Positions 32,380 to 41,172 of a stretch of DNA of 64,000 bases are shown piece by piece. Under the pieces are notes generated by a model. It searched no databases, was not told where the DNA came from, and worked only from the letters and a program-made list of their open reading frames with translations. The stretch covers positions 372,001-436,000 of the forward strand of contig NZ_LWLE01000037.1 of assembly GCF_001905125.1 (NCBI RefSeq). Reading direction: 5' to 3'. Within the stretch, counting starts at the first letter, position 1; every line of letters starts with the position of its first letter. This stretch comes from Streptomyces sp. TSRI0281. Its GTDB lineage: Bacteria; Actinomycetota; Actinomycetes; Streptomycetales; Streptomycetaceae. The translations under genes were made by a program, and so were the position numbers.

Positions 32380-35300
32380 GTGATCAACAGAAGACGACTG
32401 CTCAGCACCACCGCCGCCACCGCTCTGGGAGCCGCCCTCTCCGGCACCGCCGTCCCCGCCGCCCGCGCCGCGGAGCGGGCGCGGGGCGCCGCCGACGCGG
32501 TCCGGGTCGCCGGACCGGGCGTCGAATACGTACACCATCCGCTTGGCCTCGACACTCCGCGCCCCAGGCTGAGTTGGCCGCTCACCTCCGACCGGCCCGG
32601 CCACCGGCAGAGCGCCTACCGGCTGCGGGTCGCCACGGACCCCGGGCGGCTTGCCGAACCGGACGTCTGGGACAGCGGCAAGGTCACGTCCGGCCGGTCC
32701 GTCCTGGTGCCGTACGCGGGACCGCCCCTGGTGTCCCGCACGCGCTACTTCTGGTCGGTGCGGGTCTGGGACGCCGACGGCTCGGCCTCTGGATGGAGCG
32801 CGCCGTCCTGGTGGGAGACCGGACTCCTGGAGGCCGCCGACTGGTCCGCCCGGTGGATCGGCGCGCCCGCCGCGCTGACCGGTGCGCCCGCACTGGACGA
32901 CGCCTCATGGATCTGGTTCCCCGAAGGGGATCCGGCCAACAGCGCACCCGCGGCGACACGTTGGTTCCGCGGCCGGGCCGACGTCCCGCCGGACGTCACC
33001 CGCGCCCGCCTGGTGCTGACCGCCGACGACGGCTTCACCGCCCATGTGAACGGCGTCGAGGTGGCCCGCACCAAGGCGGACGGCCCCGCGCGGAACTGGA
33101 GCCGCCCGGTCCTGGTGGACGTGACCTCACGCCTCCGGCCGGGCACCAACGTGATCGCGGTGTCCGCCACCAATGCCGAGACCGGACCGGCCGGACTGCT
33201 GGGCGTACTGGAACTCACCACCGCCGACGGGGTGCGCACCCTTCCCACCGGCGCCGACTGGCGCACCGCGGACCGGGAGCCCGCGGGCGACTGGCGCTCC
33301 GCCGGTTACGACGACACCTCCTGGTCCACCGCCGCCGTCCTCGCCCCCTGGGGCTCCGGCCCCTGGGGGAAGGTCCCGGTGGCGCACTCCCCCGCCGGGC
33401 GGCTGCGCCAGGAGTTCCGGCTGGGGCGCGGGACCGTGGCACGGGCCCGCCTGTACTCCACCGCGCTCGGCCTGTACGAGGCGTATCTGAACGGCGAGCG
33501 GGTCGGCGAGGACCGGCTCGCGCCGGGCTGGACCGACTACCGCAAGCGCGTCCAGTACCAGACGTACGACGTGACGGCCCTGCTCCGGCCCGGCGGCAAC
33601 GCGCTCGGGGTGACGCTGGCCGCGGGCTGGTACGCGGGCGGCATCGGCTGGTTCGGCCCCCACCAGTACGGTGAACAGCCCGCCGTGCTGGCCCAGTTGG
33701 AGATCACCTACACCGACGGGACGAGCGAGCGGGTGGTCTCGGACACCGGCTGGCGCGCGGCTGCCGGGCCGGTCACCGAGGCCGACCTGATGGCGGGCGA
33801 GGTGTACGACGCCCGCCTGGAGACGGACGGGTGGACGCGCACCGGGTTCGACGACAGCGCCTGGGCCGCGGCGGACGCCGTCGACGGGGTGACGGCGGCG
33901 GTGGTCGCCGAGGTGGGCGGGCCCTCCCGGGTGGCACACGAGCTGACGGCCCGTGCGGTGACCGAGCCCCGGCCCGGCGTGTTCGTCTTCGACCTCGGCC
34001 AGAACATGGTGGGAACGGCCCGGCTGACCGTCAGCGGTCCGGCCGGAACCACCGTGCGGATGCGGCACGCCGAGGTACTCGACCCGGACGGCACGATCTA
34101 CACCGCCAATCTGCGCACCGCCCGCGCCACCGACACGTACATCCTCAAGGGGCGCGGGACGGAGACGTACGAGCCGCGCTTCACCTTCCACGGCTTCCGC
34201 TATGTCGAGGTCACCGGATTTCCCGGCCGGCCGTCGCGCGACGCGGTCGTGGGGCGCGTCATCCACACCGCGGCGCCCTTCACCATGGACTTCTCCACGA
34301 ACGTTCCCCTGCTCAACCAGCTGCACAGCAACATCACTTGGGGCCAGCGCGGGAACTTCGTCTCGATTCCGACCGACACCCCGGCACGGGACGAACGGCT
34401 CGGCTGGACCGGTGACATCAATGTGTTCGCCCCCACCGCCGCGTACACGATGGAATCGGCCCGCTTCCTCACCAAGTGGCTCCAGGACCTGCGCGACGAC
34501 CAGGCCGCCGACGGCGCCTTCCCGGACGTGGCGCCGCTCGTCGGGCCGGTCGGCAAGGGCGTGGCGGGGTGGGGCGACGCCGGGGTCACCGTGCCCTGGG
34601 CGCTGTACCGGGCGTACGGGGACGTGAGGGTGCTGGAGCAGTCCTGGGCCTCGATGGTGAAGTGGCTGGACTACCTCACCACGCACAGCACCGGCCTGCT
34701 GCGCCCCGACGAGGGGTACGGCGACTGGCTCAACATCCAGGACGAGACGCCCAAGGACGTCATCGGTACGGCGTACTTCGCGCACAGCGCCGATCTCGTG
34801 GCCCGGACCGCCGAGGTGCTGGGCAAGGACCCGGAGCCGTACCGGGCGCTGTTCGGCCGGGTCCGGGACGCGTTCCGTGCCGCCTATGTCTCGGCGGACG
34901 GGCGCGTGAAGGGGGACACACAGACGGCGTACGTGCTGGCCCTGTCCATGGATCTGCTCACCGCGACCGACCGGGCGCCCGCCGCCGACCGGCTGGTCGC
35001 GCTGATCGAGGCGAAGGACTGGCATCTGTCGACCGGCTTCCTCGGTACGCCGCGACTGCTCCCGGTGCTCACCGCCACCGGTCATACGGACGTCGCCTAC
35101 CGGCTGCTGACACAGCGGACGTTCCCCAGCTGGGGCTATCAGATCGACCGGGGCGCGACCACGATGTGGGAGCGCTGGGACTCCATCAGGCCGGACGGAA
35201 GTTTCCAGGACGCCGGGATGAACTCGTTCAACCACTACGCGTACGGCTCGGTCGGCGAATGGATGTACGCGAACATCGCGGGCATCGCCCCGGGCGCCCC

Positions 35301-35583
35301 GGGCTTCCGGAAGATCGTGGTCCGGCCGCGCCCCGGCGGCGGGGTGACCGAGGCACAAGGCCGCTTCGACTCGCTCTACGGACCGGTCACCACCCGCTGG
35401 TCGACGGGCCGGAAGGGCTTCTCGCTGCGGGTCTCGTTCCCCGCCAACACCACGGCCGAGGTCTGGGTCCCGGGCGGCGGCAGCGCCTCGGCCGAGGGCG
35501 GCTCGGCGCGGTTCCTCCGGCTGGAGGAGGGGTGCGCGGTGTTCGCGGCGGGTTCGGGAACACATCGCTTCACCGCGACCTGA
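32380..35583 (+). CDS. secreted alpha-L-rhamnosidase (GH78)
   Basis: This is an exported enzyme of 1067 residues that removes terminal alpha-L-rhamnose from plant polysaccharides or glycosides. A twin-arginine signal is visible (INRRRLLSTTAATALGAALS). Beta-sandwich domains follow, including the GH78 N-terminal part with YEAYLNGERVGEDRLAPGWT and the Bac_rhamnosid region VFDLGQNMVGTARLTVSG. The six-hairpin catalytic barrel starts near SIPTDTPARDERLGWTGDIN, where the acidic residues expected for catalysis lie. The barrel ends with MNSFNHYAYGSVGEWMY. The GTG at 32380 has GGAG 7 nt upstream. It would supply rhamnose, fitting the pectin theme of this part of the window. Confidence 0.95.
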   Translation: MINRRRLLSTTAATALGAALSGTAVPAARAAERARGAADAVRVAGPGVEYVHHPLGLDTPRPRLSWPLTSDRPGHRQSAYRLRVATDPGRLAEPDVWDSGKVTSGRSVLVPYAGPPLVSRTRYFWSVRVWDADGSASGWSAPSWWETGLLEAADWSARWIGAPAALTGAPALDDASWIWFPEGDPANSAPAATRWFRGRADVPPDVTRARLVLTADDGFTAHVNGVEVARTKADGPARNWSRPVLVDVTSRLRPGTNVIAVSATNAETGPAGLLGVLELTTADGVRTLPTGADWRTADREPAGDWRSAGYDDTSWSTAAVLAPWGSGPWGKVPVAHSPAGRLRQEFRLGRGTVARARLYSTALGLYEAYLNGERVGEDRLAPGWTDYRKRVQYQTYDVTALLRPGGNALGVTLAAGWYAGGIGWFGPHQYGEQPAVLAQLEITYTDGTSERVVSDTGWRAAAGPVTEADLMAGEVYDARLETDGWTRTGFDDSAWAAADAVDGVTAAVVAEVGGPSRVAHELTARAVTEPRPGVFVFDLGQNMVGTARLTVSGPAGTTVRMRHAEVLDPDGTIYTANLRTARATDTYILKGRGTETYEPRFTFHGFRYVEVTGFPGRPSRDAVVGRVIHTAAPFTMDFSTNVPLLNQLHSNITWGQRGNFVSIPTDTPARDERLGWTGDINVFAPTAAYTMESARFLTKWLQDLRDDQAADGAFPDVAPLVGPVGKGVAGWGDAGVTVPWALYRAYGDVRVLEQSWASMVKWLDYLTTHSTGLLRPDEGYGDWLNIQDETPKDVIGTAYFAHSADLVARTAEVLGKDPEPYRALFGRVRDAFRAAYVSADGRVKGDTQTAYVLALSMDLLTATDRAPAADRLVALIEAKDWHLSTGFLGTPRLLPVLTATGHTDVAYRLLTQRTFPSWGYQIDRGATTMWERWDSIRPDGSFQDAGMNSFNHYAYGSVGEWMYANIAGIAPGAPGFRKIVVRPRPGGGVTEAQGRFDSLYGPVTTRWSTGRKGFSLRVSFPANTTAEVWVPGGGSASAEGGSARFLRLEEGCAVFAAGSGTHRFTAT

Positions 35584-35640
35584 GCCCGTCGCGGGTGCCT
35601 TGCGGGCCGCATCGGTCCCGGAGGGCGGACAGCAGTCAGG

Positions 35641-35674
35641 GGTGGTGCGGGCCGGTGAACCGGACCGCACCACC
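35641..35674. terminator. stem-loop between convergent GH78 and ribosomal protection genes
   Basis: GGTGGTGCGG (35641-35650) and CCGCACCACC (35665-35674) form a 10-bp stem, and the inner CCGG-TGAA-CCGG extends it past single-base bulges. It lies between two stop codons and can act bidirectionally. Confidence 0.8.
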
Positions 35675-35684
35675 CCTTCCGTGG

Positions 35685-37703
35685 TCAGCTGCCGTCGCCG
35701 CCCGTGCCGACCCGGCGCAGGGTGCGCAGCAGATACTCCTTGCGGTGCAGCGGATCGTGGTCCGTGCGCGAGCGCTCCGGGGGCGTTCCGGTGACCGGCA
35801 GGTGGTGCGCGAAGGCGGACTCCAGGACGCCCTCCCCCCGCGTCATCTCCGGAAGCAGTTGCTGGAGTTCATGCACACGGGCGGCCGGGACATCTCCCTC
35901 CAGCGTGCATACCGAGCCCCGCACCACGGGTGTCCCCGGCACGGCGCGCAGCCGGGCGAGCACCGGCACCAGCGGCCCGAAGGTGTCGTAGGGCAGCTCG
36001 ATCCGGAAGCGGTGCATCGGCTCGTACACCCTGGTTCCGGCCTCTCGCAGGGCGCTCATCAGCACCAGCGGCGTCAGGTGGCGGAAGTCACCGGCGGTGC
36101 TCGACATCGTCTTGTCGAAGGTCGCATGGGAATGGCTCTGCCGGGGCCAGTATCCCGAATGCGTCATCGTGACCACGCAGTCGGTGACCTGCCAGCCGTG
36201 AATTCCCTGGTGCAGTGTGGTCCGTACGGTTTCCTCCACCGCCCTCATGAAGGAATAGGGCATGGAGCCGAGTTCCACTTCCCGCCGGAATTCCACTCCG
36301 CTGCCGGGCGCGGCGGGTTCGACCCGGAGTCCGACGGTGGCGAGAAAGGGGTTGGGGTCCTTGTCGATGATCTCGAAGGCGGCGCCCGTGCCGACGGGCC
36401 GCTCCAGGCAGATGGTCGTGGTCTCGCGGAACGTGACCTCGACGCCGAACTCGTCCGCCAGCGTCGCCTGGATGACCTCCTTCTGCACCTCGCCGTAGAG
36501 GGAGACGGACACCTCCTGCCGGATGTCGTCGTGCCGCAGAGCGATCAGCGGGTCCTGTTCGGCGAGCCGGCCGAGGGCGAGGTGCAGGGTGCCCCGGTCC
36601 GCCCGGCGGCGGGGGACGACGACCGTCTCCAGGGTCGGCGGGGCGAAGTGGTGCACCGCCGGTCCGGCCGCCGCGTCGCCGATCGTGTCACCGATCCGGA
36701 TGTCCGCGAGCCCCCGGATCCTGGCGATCCGGCCCGCGCCGACACCATGGCCGCGCACTTCCGCACCCCGGTCGAAGACACTGATCGCGGAGACCTTGCC
36801 CTCGCTTTGTGTGCCGTCCGCGCCGCGGAACCGGAGCACTTCGCGTGTACGCACCGTCCCGGTGAACATCCGGATGTACGCGATCTTCTCCCCCGCCGGG
36901 CCGCGTTCGACCTTGAACACCGTGCCGGAGGCCGGACTGTGGGCGTCGCCCGCCGCGGTGGGCAGCAGTTCGGTGATTCCGGCGACCAGGTCGGCGACGC
37001 CCGCGCCCGTGGCGGCGGAGCCGAAGAACACCGGATGCACCAGCGCCCGCCCGGTCTGCGCGGCCAGTTCGCCGCGGAGCCGCTCGTACGGGACAGCCGT
37101 CGGATCGTCGACGTACGCGGCGAGCAGGTCGTCGTCGTGGGCGGTGAGCAGCTCCGTCAGCGCGGCGGTGAAGGCGGCGTCGGCCGCCGTGAACGGGGTA
37201 CCGCACGCGTCGCGGGTGCCCAGCCCCCGGGCCGAGCCCATCGCGACGACGTCCGGGGAGAGCCGTTCCGCGATGCTCGCGAGGATCTGTTCGTACCGTG
37301 CTCCGGCCCGGTCGGTCTTGTTGACGAAGATCAGGGTCGGGATACGCAGCCTGCGCAGCGTCCGCATCAGGACGCGAGTCTGCGCCTGGACGCCCTCCAC
37401 GGCGGAGACCACCAGCACGGCGCCGTCGAGCACGCCGAGGACCCGTTCCACCTCGGCGATGAAGTCCGGGTGGCCGGGGGTGTCGATCAGGTTGACCGCG
37501 ATGTCGCCGATGACGAAGGAGACGACGGCGGACTTGATCGTGATGCCGCGCTGCCGTTCCAGGTCGAGCGAATCGGTCTGTGTACTGCCGTCGTCGACGC
37601 TGCCGATGTCGTCGATGACTCCGGCGGCGTGGAGCAGCCGCTCGGTCAGGCTCGTCTTACCGGCGTCGACGTGCGCCAGAATTCCCAGATTCAACGTATG
37701 CAC
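35685..37703 (-). CDS. Otr(A)/TetM-type tetracycline ribosomal protection protein
   Basis: This is a GTPase paralogous to EF-G that releases tetracycline from the ribosome. The 672 residues match the family length. G motifs are clear: AHVDAGKTSLTERLL (G1), RGITIKSA (G2), DTPGHPDF (G3) and NKTDRAG (G4). The C-terminal EF-G domains IV and V contain HSHATFDKTMSSTAGDFRHL and MHRFRIELPYDTFGPLVPVL. It resembles the Streptomyces Otr(A) branch. The start codon is a GTG (37703) with no good Shine-Dalgarno of its own, and it lies inside a short leader ORF. No tetracycline biosynthesis genes are in the window, so it is a stand-alone resistance or ribosome-rescue gene. Confidence 0.93.
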   Translation of the reverse strand: MHTLNLGILAHVDAGKTSLTERLLHAAGVIDDIGSVDDGSTQTDSLDLERQRGITIKSAVVSFVIGDIAVNLIDTPGHPDFIAEVERVLGVLDGAVLVVSAVEGVQAQTRVLMRTLRRLRIPTLIFVNKTDRAGARYEQILASIAERLSPDVVAMGSARGLGTRDACGTPFTAADAAFTAALTELLTAHDDDLLAAYVDDPTAVPYERLRGELAAQTGRALVHPVFFGSAATGAGVADLVAGITELLPTAAGDAHSPASGTVFKVERGPAGEKIAYIRMFTGTVRTREVLRFRGADGTQSEGKVSAISVFDRGAEVRGHGVGAGRIARIRGLADIRIGDTIGDAAAGPAVHHFAPPTLETVVVPRRRADRGTLHLALGRLAEQDPLIALRHDDIRQEVSVSLYGEVQKEVIQATLADEFGVEVTFRETTTICLERPVGTGAAFEIIDKDPNPFLATVGLRVEPAAPGSGVEFRREVELGSMPYSFMRAVEETVRTTLHQGIHGWQVTDCVVTMTHSGYWPRQSHSHATFDKTMSSTAGDFRHLTPLVLMSALREAGTRVYEPMHRFRIELPYDTFGPLVPVLARLRAVPGTPVVRGSVCTLEGDVPAARVHELQQLLPEMTRGEGVLESAFAHHLPVTGTPPERSRTDHDPLHRKEYLLRTLRRVGTGGDGS

Positions 37704-37767
37704 TGAGCTTCATGCCCTCAAGATAGGTGTGAATTCCTGTCTGGGTGGACACAAAAGCTCCGCGCAT
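37657..37767 (-). CDS. 36-codon leader ORF overlapping the ribosomal protection gene
   Basis: A short frame begins at the ATG at 37767 with AGGAG 6 nt upstream, the best ribosome-binding site in the region. It reads MRGAFVST at the start and GARRRR before its TAA at 37657-37659. It overlaps the first 47 nt of the downstream gene in another frame, so ribosomes finishing it terminate inside that gene. The polybasic end is suggestive of a stall-prone peptide. By analogy with attenuated ribosome-targeted resistance genes, it may couple expression of the protection protein to ribosome behaviour. It is a prediction from sequence only. Confidence 0.45.
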   Translation of the reverse strand: MRGAFVSTQTGIHTYLEGMKLSAYVESGNSGARRRR

Positions 37768-37833
37768 AATCATCTCCTGGGTCGAATGCGTGTGCCGGGA
37801 TTACAGCAGGGCGCCGCGGCGGCCCGCAACCGG

Positions 37834-38994
37834 TTAATCGGTCCGGGCGTTCCCCGGGGCGCCCGTGAGGTGGGGGAAGCGCCATTCCGTACGGCTGCGC
37901 ATCGTGTCGCCGGGGCGCAGCACGGTGCTCGGGTGGGCGGGGCGGTTGGGTGAGTCGGGGAGGTGCTGGGTCTCCAGGCAGACCGAGCCGTGGCGCCCGT
38001 GGCGGCGGCCCCGGGCATCGGTGAACGTGCCGTCGAGCTGGTTGGCGGTGTAGACCTGGATTCCCGGTTCGGTGGTCCAAATCTCCAGCGTCCGGGCCGC
38101 GTCGGGGGCGGTGAGCCGTGCGGCGCGGCGCAGGTCGCCGGGGTGCCGGGGGGCGGTGGCCGGGTCCGGATCGACCTCCGGATCGGCAGCCGGGTCCACG
38201 TTCGGGTCCGCGTCCGGGTCGCGGAGGATCCAGCAGTGGTCGAAGCCGCCCGCCAGGCGTAGTTGCTCGTCGGGGAGGGCGATCCGCTCCCCCACACGGC
38301 GCGGTGCCGTGAGGTCGAACGGGGTGCCCCGCACGGGCGCCGCGGGTCCCTCGGGGATGCCGTCGGGGTCGATCGGGAGGTAGTGGTCGGCGTCGACCTC
38401 CAGCGTGTGGCCGAGGATGTCACCGCCGCCCAGGTTGAGGTAGGCGTGGTGGGTGAGGTTGACGACCGTGGGACGGTCGGTGGTCGCGGTGTAGTCGAGG
38501 GCGAGGGTGCCGGTGGTGTCGAGGGTGTAGGTCACGGCGGCGTCCAGCGTGCCGGGAAAGCCCATGTCGCCGTCGGGACTGCGCAGGGTGAGCCGGAGGG
38601 CCGCGGCGGTGTGGCTGACCCGGGCGGTGGCCCGCCACACCTTGGTGTGGAAGCCGTCGGGGCCGCCGTGCAGCGCGTGGCCGCGGTCGTTGGCGGGGAT
38701 GTGGTGCGTGGTGCCGTCGAGGGTGAAGCGGCCGTGCGCGATGCGGTTGGCGTAGCGTCCGACGACGGCACCGAAGTAGGGGTTCTCGCCGGTGTAGTCG
38801 TCGATCCCGGTGAGCGACCGGACGATGTGACCGGGGTGCCCGGCGGTGTCCGGCACGGTGAGGCTGTGCAGGACACCGCCGTACGTGAGGACTTCGGCCC
38901 GGACTCCCGTACCGGAGTCGAGGGTCCAGAGGTGGGCCTGCGTATGCCCGTGGGCGGAGCCGAACGGTGTGCGGTGCGCGGTGGGGCGGGGCAT
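37834..38994 (-). CDS. aldose 1-epimerase (galactose mutarotase family)
   Basis: This is a beta-sandwich mutarotase of 386 residues that interconverts alpha and beta anomers of an aldose. The catalytic histidines appear in RGHALHGGPDGFHTKVW and NLTHHAYLNLGG, and the late Glu lies in GSVCLETQHLPDSPN. It carries an unusual Asp/Pro-rich insertion of about 24 residues near 257-280, encoded by a GGGTCCG-type microsatellite. It lies 37 nt downstream of a LacI regulator gene that ends a sugar ABC operon, all on one strand, so it likely conditions the imported sugar. The ATG at 38994 has AAGGA upstream. Confidence 0.92.
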   Translation of the reverse strand: MPRPTAHRTPFGSAHGHTQAHLWTLDSGTGVRAEVLTYGGVLHSLTVPDTAGHPGHIVRSLTGIDDYTGENPYFGAVVGRYANRIAHGRFTLDGTTHHIPANDRGHALHGGPDGFHTKVWRATARVSHTAAALRLTLRSPDGDMGFPGTLDAAVTYTLDTTGTLALDYTATTDRPTVVNLTHHAYLNLGGGDILGHTLEVDADHYLPIDPDGIPEGPAAPVRGTPFDLTAPRRVGERIALPDEQLRLAGGFDHCWILRDPDADPNVDPAADPEVDPDPATAPRHPGDLRRAARLTAPDAARTLEIWTTEPGIQVYTANQLDGTFTDARGRRHGRHGSVCLETQHLPDSPNRPAHPSTVLRPGDTMRSRTEWRFPHLTGAPGNARTD

Positions 38995-39031
38995 CGGAGT
39001 TCCTTGTGGGAGCGCGCCGCCGGGCGGGCCC

Positions 39032-40066
39032 CTACGAGCCGAGGGGGTCGGGGCCGGTTCGGGGCGCGGTGGATTCGCGGACGATGAGGCGGTATCCGGG
39101 GCGTGGCCGCCGGGGCTCGGACACCGGGTCCCCCGTGAGGCGTTCCACGAGGCTGTCCACGGCGAGCCGGGCGATGGCTTCCTTGTCGGGGGCGATGGTG
39201 GTGAGGGTGGTCGTGCCGTACCGGCTCTCCTCGATGTCGTCGAAGCCGACGACGGCGATGTCGGCCGGGACGGCGAGCCGGCGCTCCGTGATCGTGCGCA
39301 TGGCCCCGACCGCGATGAGGTCGTTGTAGGCGAACACCGCGTCGGGCCGCTCGCCCCGGTCGAGGAGGGAGGCCATGGCCGCGGCCCCGTCCTCGCGGCC
39401 GTAGCCGTCGGTGACCACGACCAGGGACTCGTCCGGCTCGATGCCCGCCGCCACCAGTTCCTCGCGCCAGCCCCGCAGCCGCAGGTGGGCGGGCTGGCGT
39501 TCGCGACCGGTGCGGGAGCCGAGGAACGCGATCCGGCGGTGCCCGTTGTCGATCAGGTGGCGTACGGCCTCGCGGGACGCGGCCACGTTGTCGATGGCGA
39601 TGTGGTCGTACGGGGCCTCGTACTCGCGCTCCCCCAGCAGGACCAGGGGCGCCGTCTCGGTGCGCGCCATCAGGTCCTCCGTCTCCAGATGGATGGGGCT
39701 GAGGATGAGGCCGTCGATCACATGGGACCGGAATCCCTGACTGACCAGCAGTTCCTTCTCCCGGAGGCCCGCCGTGTGGTCGACCAGCACGGTGTAGTCG
39801 TGCCGGGCGGCCGCGTCGACGACGGCTCCGGCCAGTTCCGCGAAGTACGGGTTGCCGAACTCGGGCACCGCGAGGGCGATGATGCCGGTGCGGCCCTTGC
39901 GCAGATGGCGGGCGGTGAGGTTCGGCCGGTAGCCGAGCTCGTCGATCGCCTGCTGCACCTTGGCCCGCATCTTGGGTGTGACGTGCTGATAGTTGTTCAC
40001 CACGTTCGACACGGTCTTGATGGACACGCCCGCCCGTTGCGCAACGTCCTTGAGGCTGACGCCCAC
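39032..40066 (-). CDS. LacI-family regulator of the sugar ABC operon
   Basis: This is a LacI/GalR repressor of 344 residues. The N-terminal HTH and hinge are clear in VSLKDVAQRAGVSIKTVSNV and YRPNLTARHLRKGRTG. A periplasmic-binding-protein-like ligand domain follows, with VPADIAVVGFDDIEESRYGT near the C-terminus. The start is the GTG at 40066, with AAGGAG 4 nt ahead. It lies 44 nt after the second permease gene and 37 nt before the epimerase gene, so it is part of the transporter operon. The likely operator is the TACAACGTTATA palindrome at 45216. The sugar that induces it is unknown. Confidence 0.94.
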   Translation of the reverse strand: MGVSLKDVAQRAGVSIKTVSNVVNNYQHVTPKMRAKVQQAIDELGYRPNLTARHLRKGRTGIIALAVPEFGNPYFAELAGAVVDAAARHDYTVLVDHTAGLREKELLVSQGFRSHVIDGLILSPIHLETEDLMARTETAPLVLLGEREYEAPYDHIAIDNVAASREAVRHLIDNGHRRIAFLGSRTGRERQPAHLRLRGWREELVAAGIEPDESLVVVTDGYGREDGAAAMASLLDRGERPDAVFAYNDLIAVGAMRTITERRLAVPADIAVVGFDDIEESRYGTTTLTTIAPDKEAIARLAVDSLVERLTGDPVSEPRRPRPGYRLIVRESTAPRTGPDPLGS

Positions 40067-40110
40067 GGCACTCCTTGACTTGGATTCGGCTCTGCCCGGC
40101 CCCGACCGGT

Positions 40111-41172
40111 TCAGGTGGTTCTGCGACTGCGCGCCAGATAGCGCTGGGCCACGACGACAACGATAAGGAAGCCCCCGCTGACCACCGACTGGTACGAGGA
40201 GTTGAGCGAGCCGATCTGGTTGATGAGGTTCTGGATGACGGCGAGCAGCAGAACACCCCAGAGTGTGCCGCTGACCGAACCGGCACCGCCGACGAGCAGC
40301 GTTCCGCCGATGACGACGGCGGAGATCGCGTCCAGCTCCATGCCCACGCCGACGATGGTCACGCCGGAGGACAGCCTGGCCGCGTTGAGTGCCCCGGCCA
40401 GTCCGGCCAGCAGCCCGCTGAGCGTGTAGACGAGGATCTTCGTACGGGCGACGGGGAGGCCCATCAGGGTGGCGGCGTCGCCGCTGCCTCCGACGGCGAA
40501 CAGGGTCTGCCCGAACGAGGTGCGCTGGAGCAGCAGGCCGCCCGCCCCGAACAGCACCAGGGCGATCAGGATCGGGTACCCGAAGCCCTGGACGCTGCCC
40601 TGTCCCAGTTCGGCGAAGGCGGACCCCTTGGGCACCAGATACGTGGTGGCGCCCTCGTCGGTGAGGGCGAGGAGGATGCCCCGGGCCGCGAGCAGGGTGG
40701 CGAGGGTGACGATGAAGGGCGCCATTCCCGCCCGCGCGATCAGGAAGCCGTTGAGCAGTCCGATCGCGCCGCACGCCACGAGGGGCACCAGCAGTGCGGG
40801 CAGGAGGCCCCCTTGCGAGGCCCAGGCGGCCAGGACTCCGCCGAGGGCGAAGACGGAGCCGACCGACAGGTCGATGCCGCCGGTGATGATGACCGGGGTC
40901 ATGCCGAGGGCGACGACGGCGAGGAACGACGCCTGCACGGTCACCCCGCGGGCGTTGTCCAGGGAGGCGAACGTCGGATAGACGAACGAGGCGATGACCA
41001 CGACGGTCAGCAGGACCGCGAGGACGCCCTGCCGCTGGACGAGTTCGGCGATGCGCTGCCGGGGTGCCGGTTCGGGGCGAACGAGGGGGCGGGGCGCGCC
41101 GCCGTGTCCGGCCGTGGGTGTCTTCCGCGGTGCCGGGGCCTGGGCCGCGGGGGCGGGGGTGGTTTCGTTCAT
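40111..41172 (-). CDS. sugar ABC transporter permease (YjfF/RbsC type), second subunit
   Basis: This is a membrane subunit of a pentose/hexose-type (CUT2) importer, 353 residues. The family core is LGMTPVIITGGIDLSVGSVF, followed by the EAA-like loop region MGLPVARTKILVYTLSGLLA and GGTLLVGGAGSVSGTLWGVL. A 50-residue Pro/Ala-rich cytoplasmic N-terminus precedes the first helix. The ATG at 41172 overlaps the stop of the first permease gene by 4 nt. Having two different permease genes after one ATPase matches the Ytf/Yjf galactofuranose-type arrangement and differs from ribose systems, which use one. Confidence 0.93.
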   Translation of the reverse strand: MNETTPAPAAQAPAPRKTPTAGHGGAPRPLVRPEPAPRQRIAELVQRQGVLAVLLTVVVIASFVYPTFASLDNARGVTVQASFLAVVALGMTPVIITGGIDLSVGSVFALGGVLAAWASQGGLLPALLVPLVACGAIGLLNGFLIARAGMAPFIVTLATLLAARGILLALTDEGATTYLVPKGSAFAELGQGSVQGFGYPILIALVLFGAGGLLLQRTSFGQTLFAVGGSGDAATLMGLPVARTKILVYTLSGLLAGLAGALNAARLSSGVTIVGVGMELDAISAVVIGGTLLVGGAGSVSGTLWGVLLLAVIQNLINQIGSLNSSYQSVVSGGFLIVVVVAQRYLARSRRTT

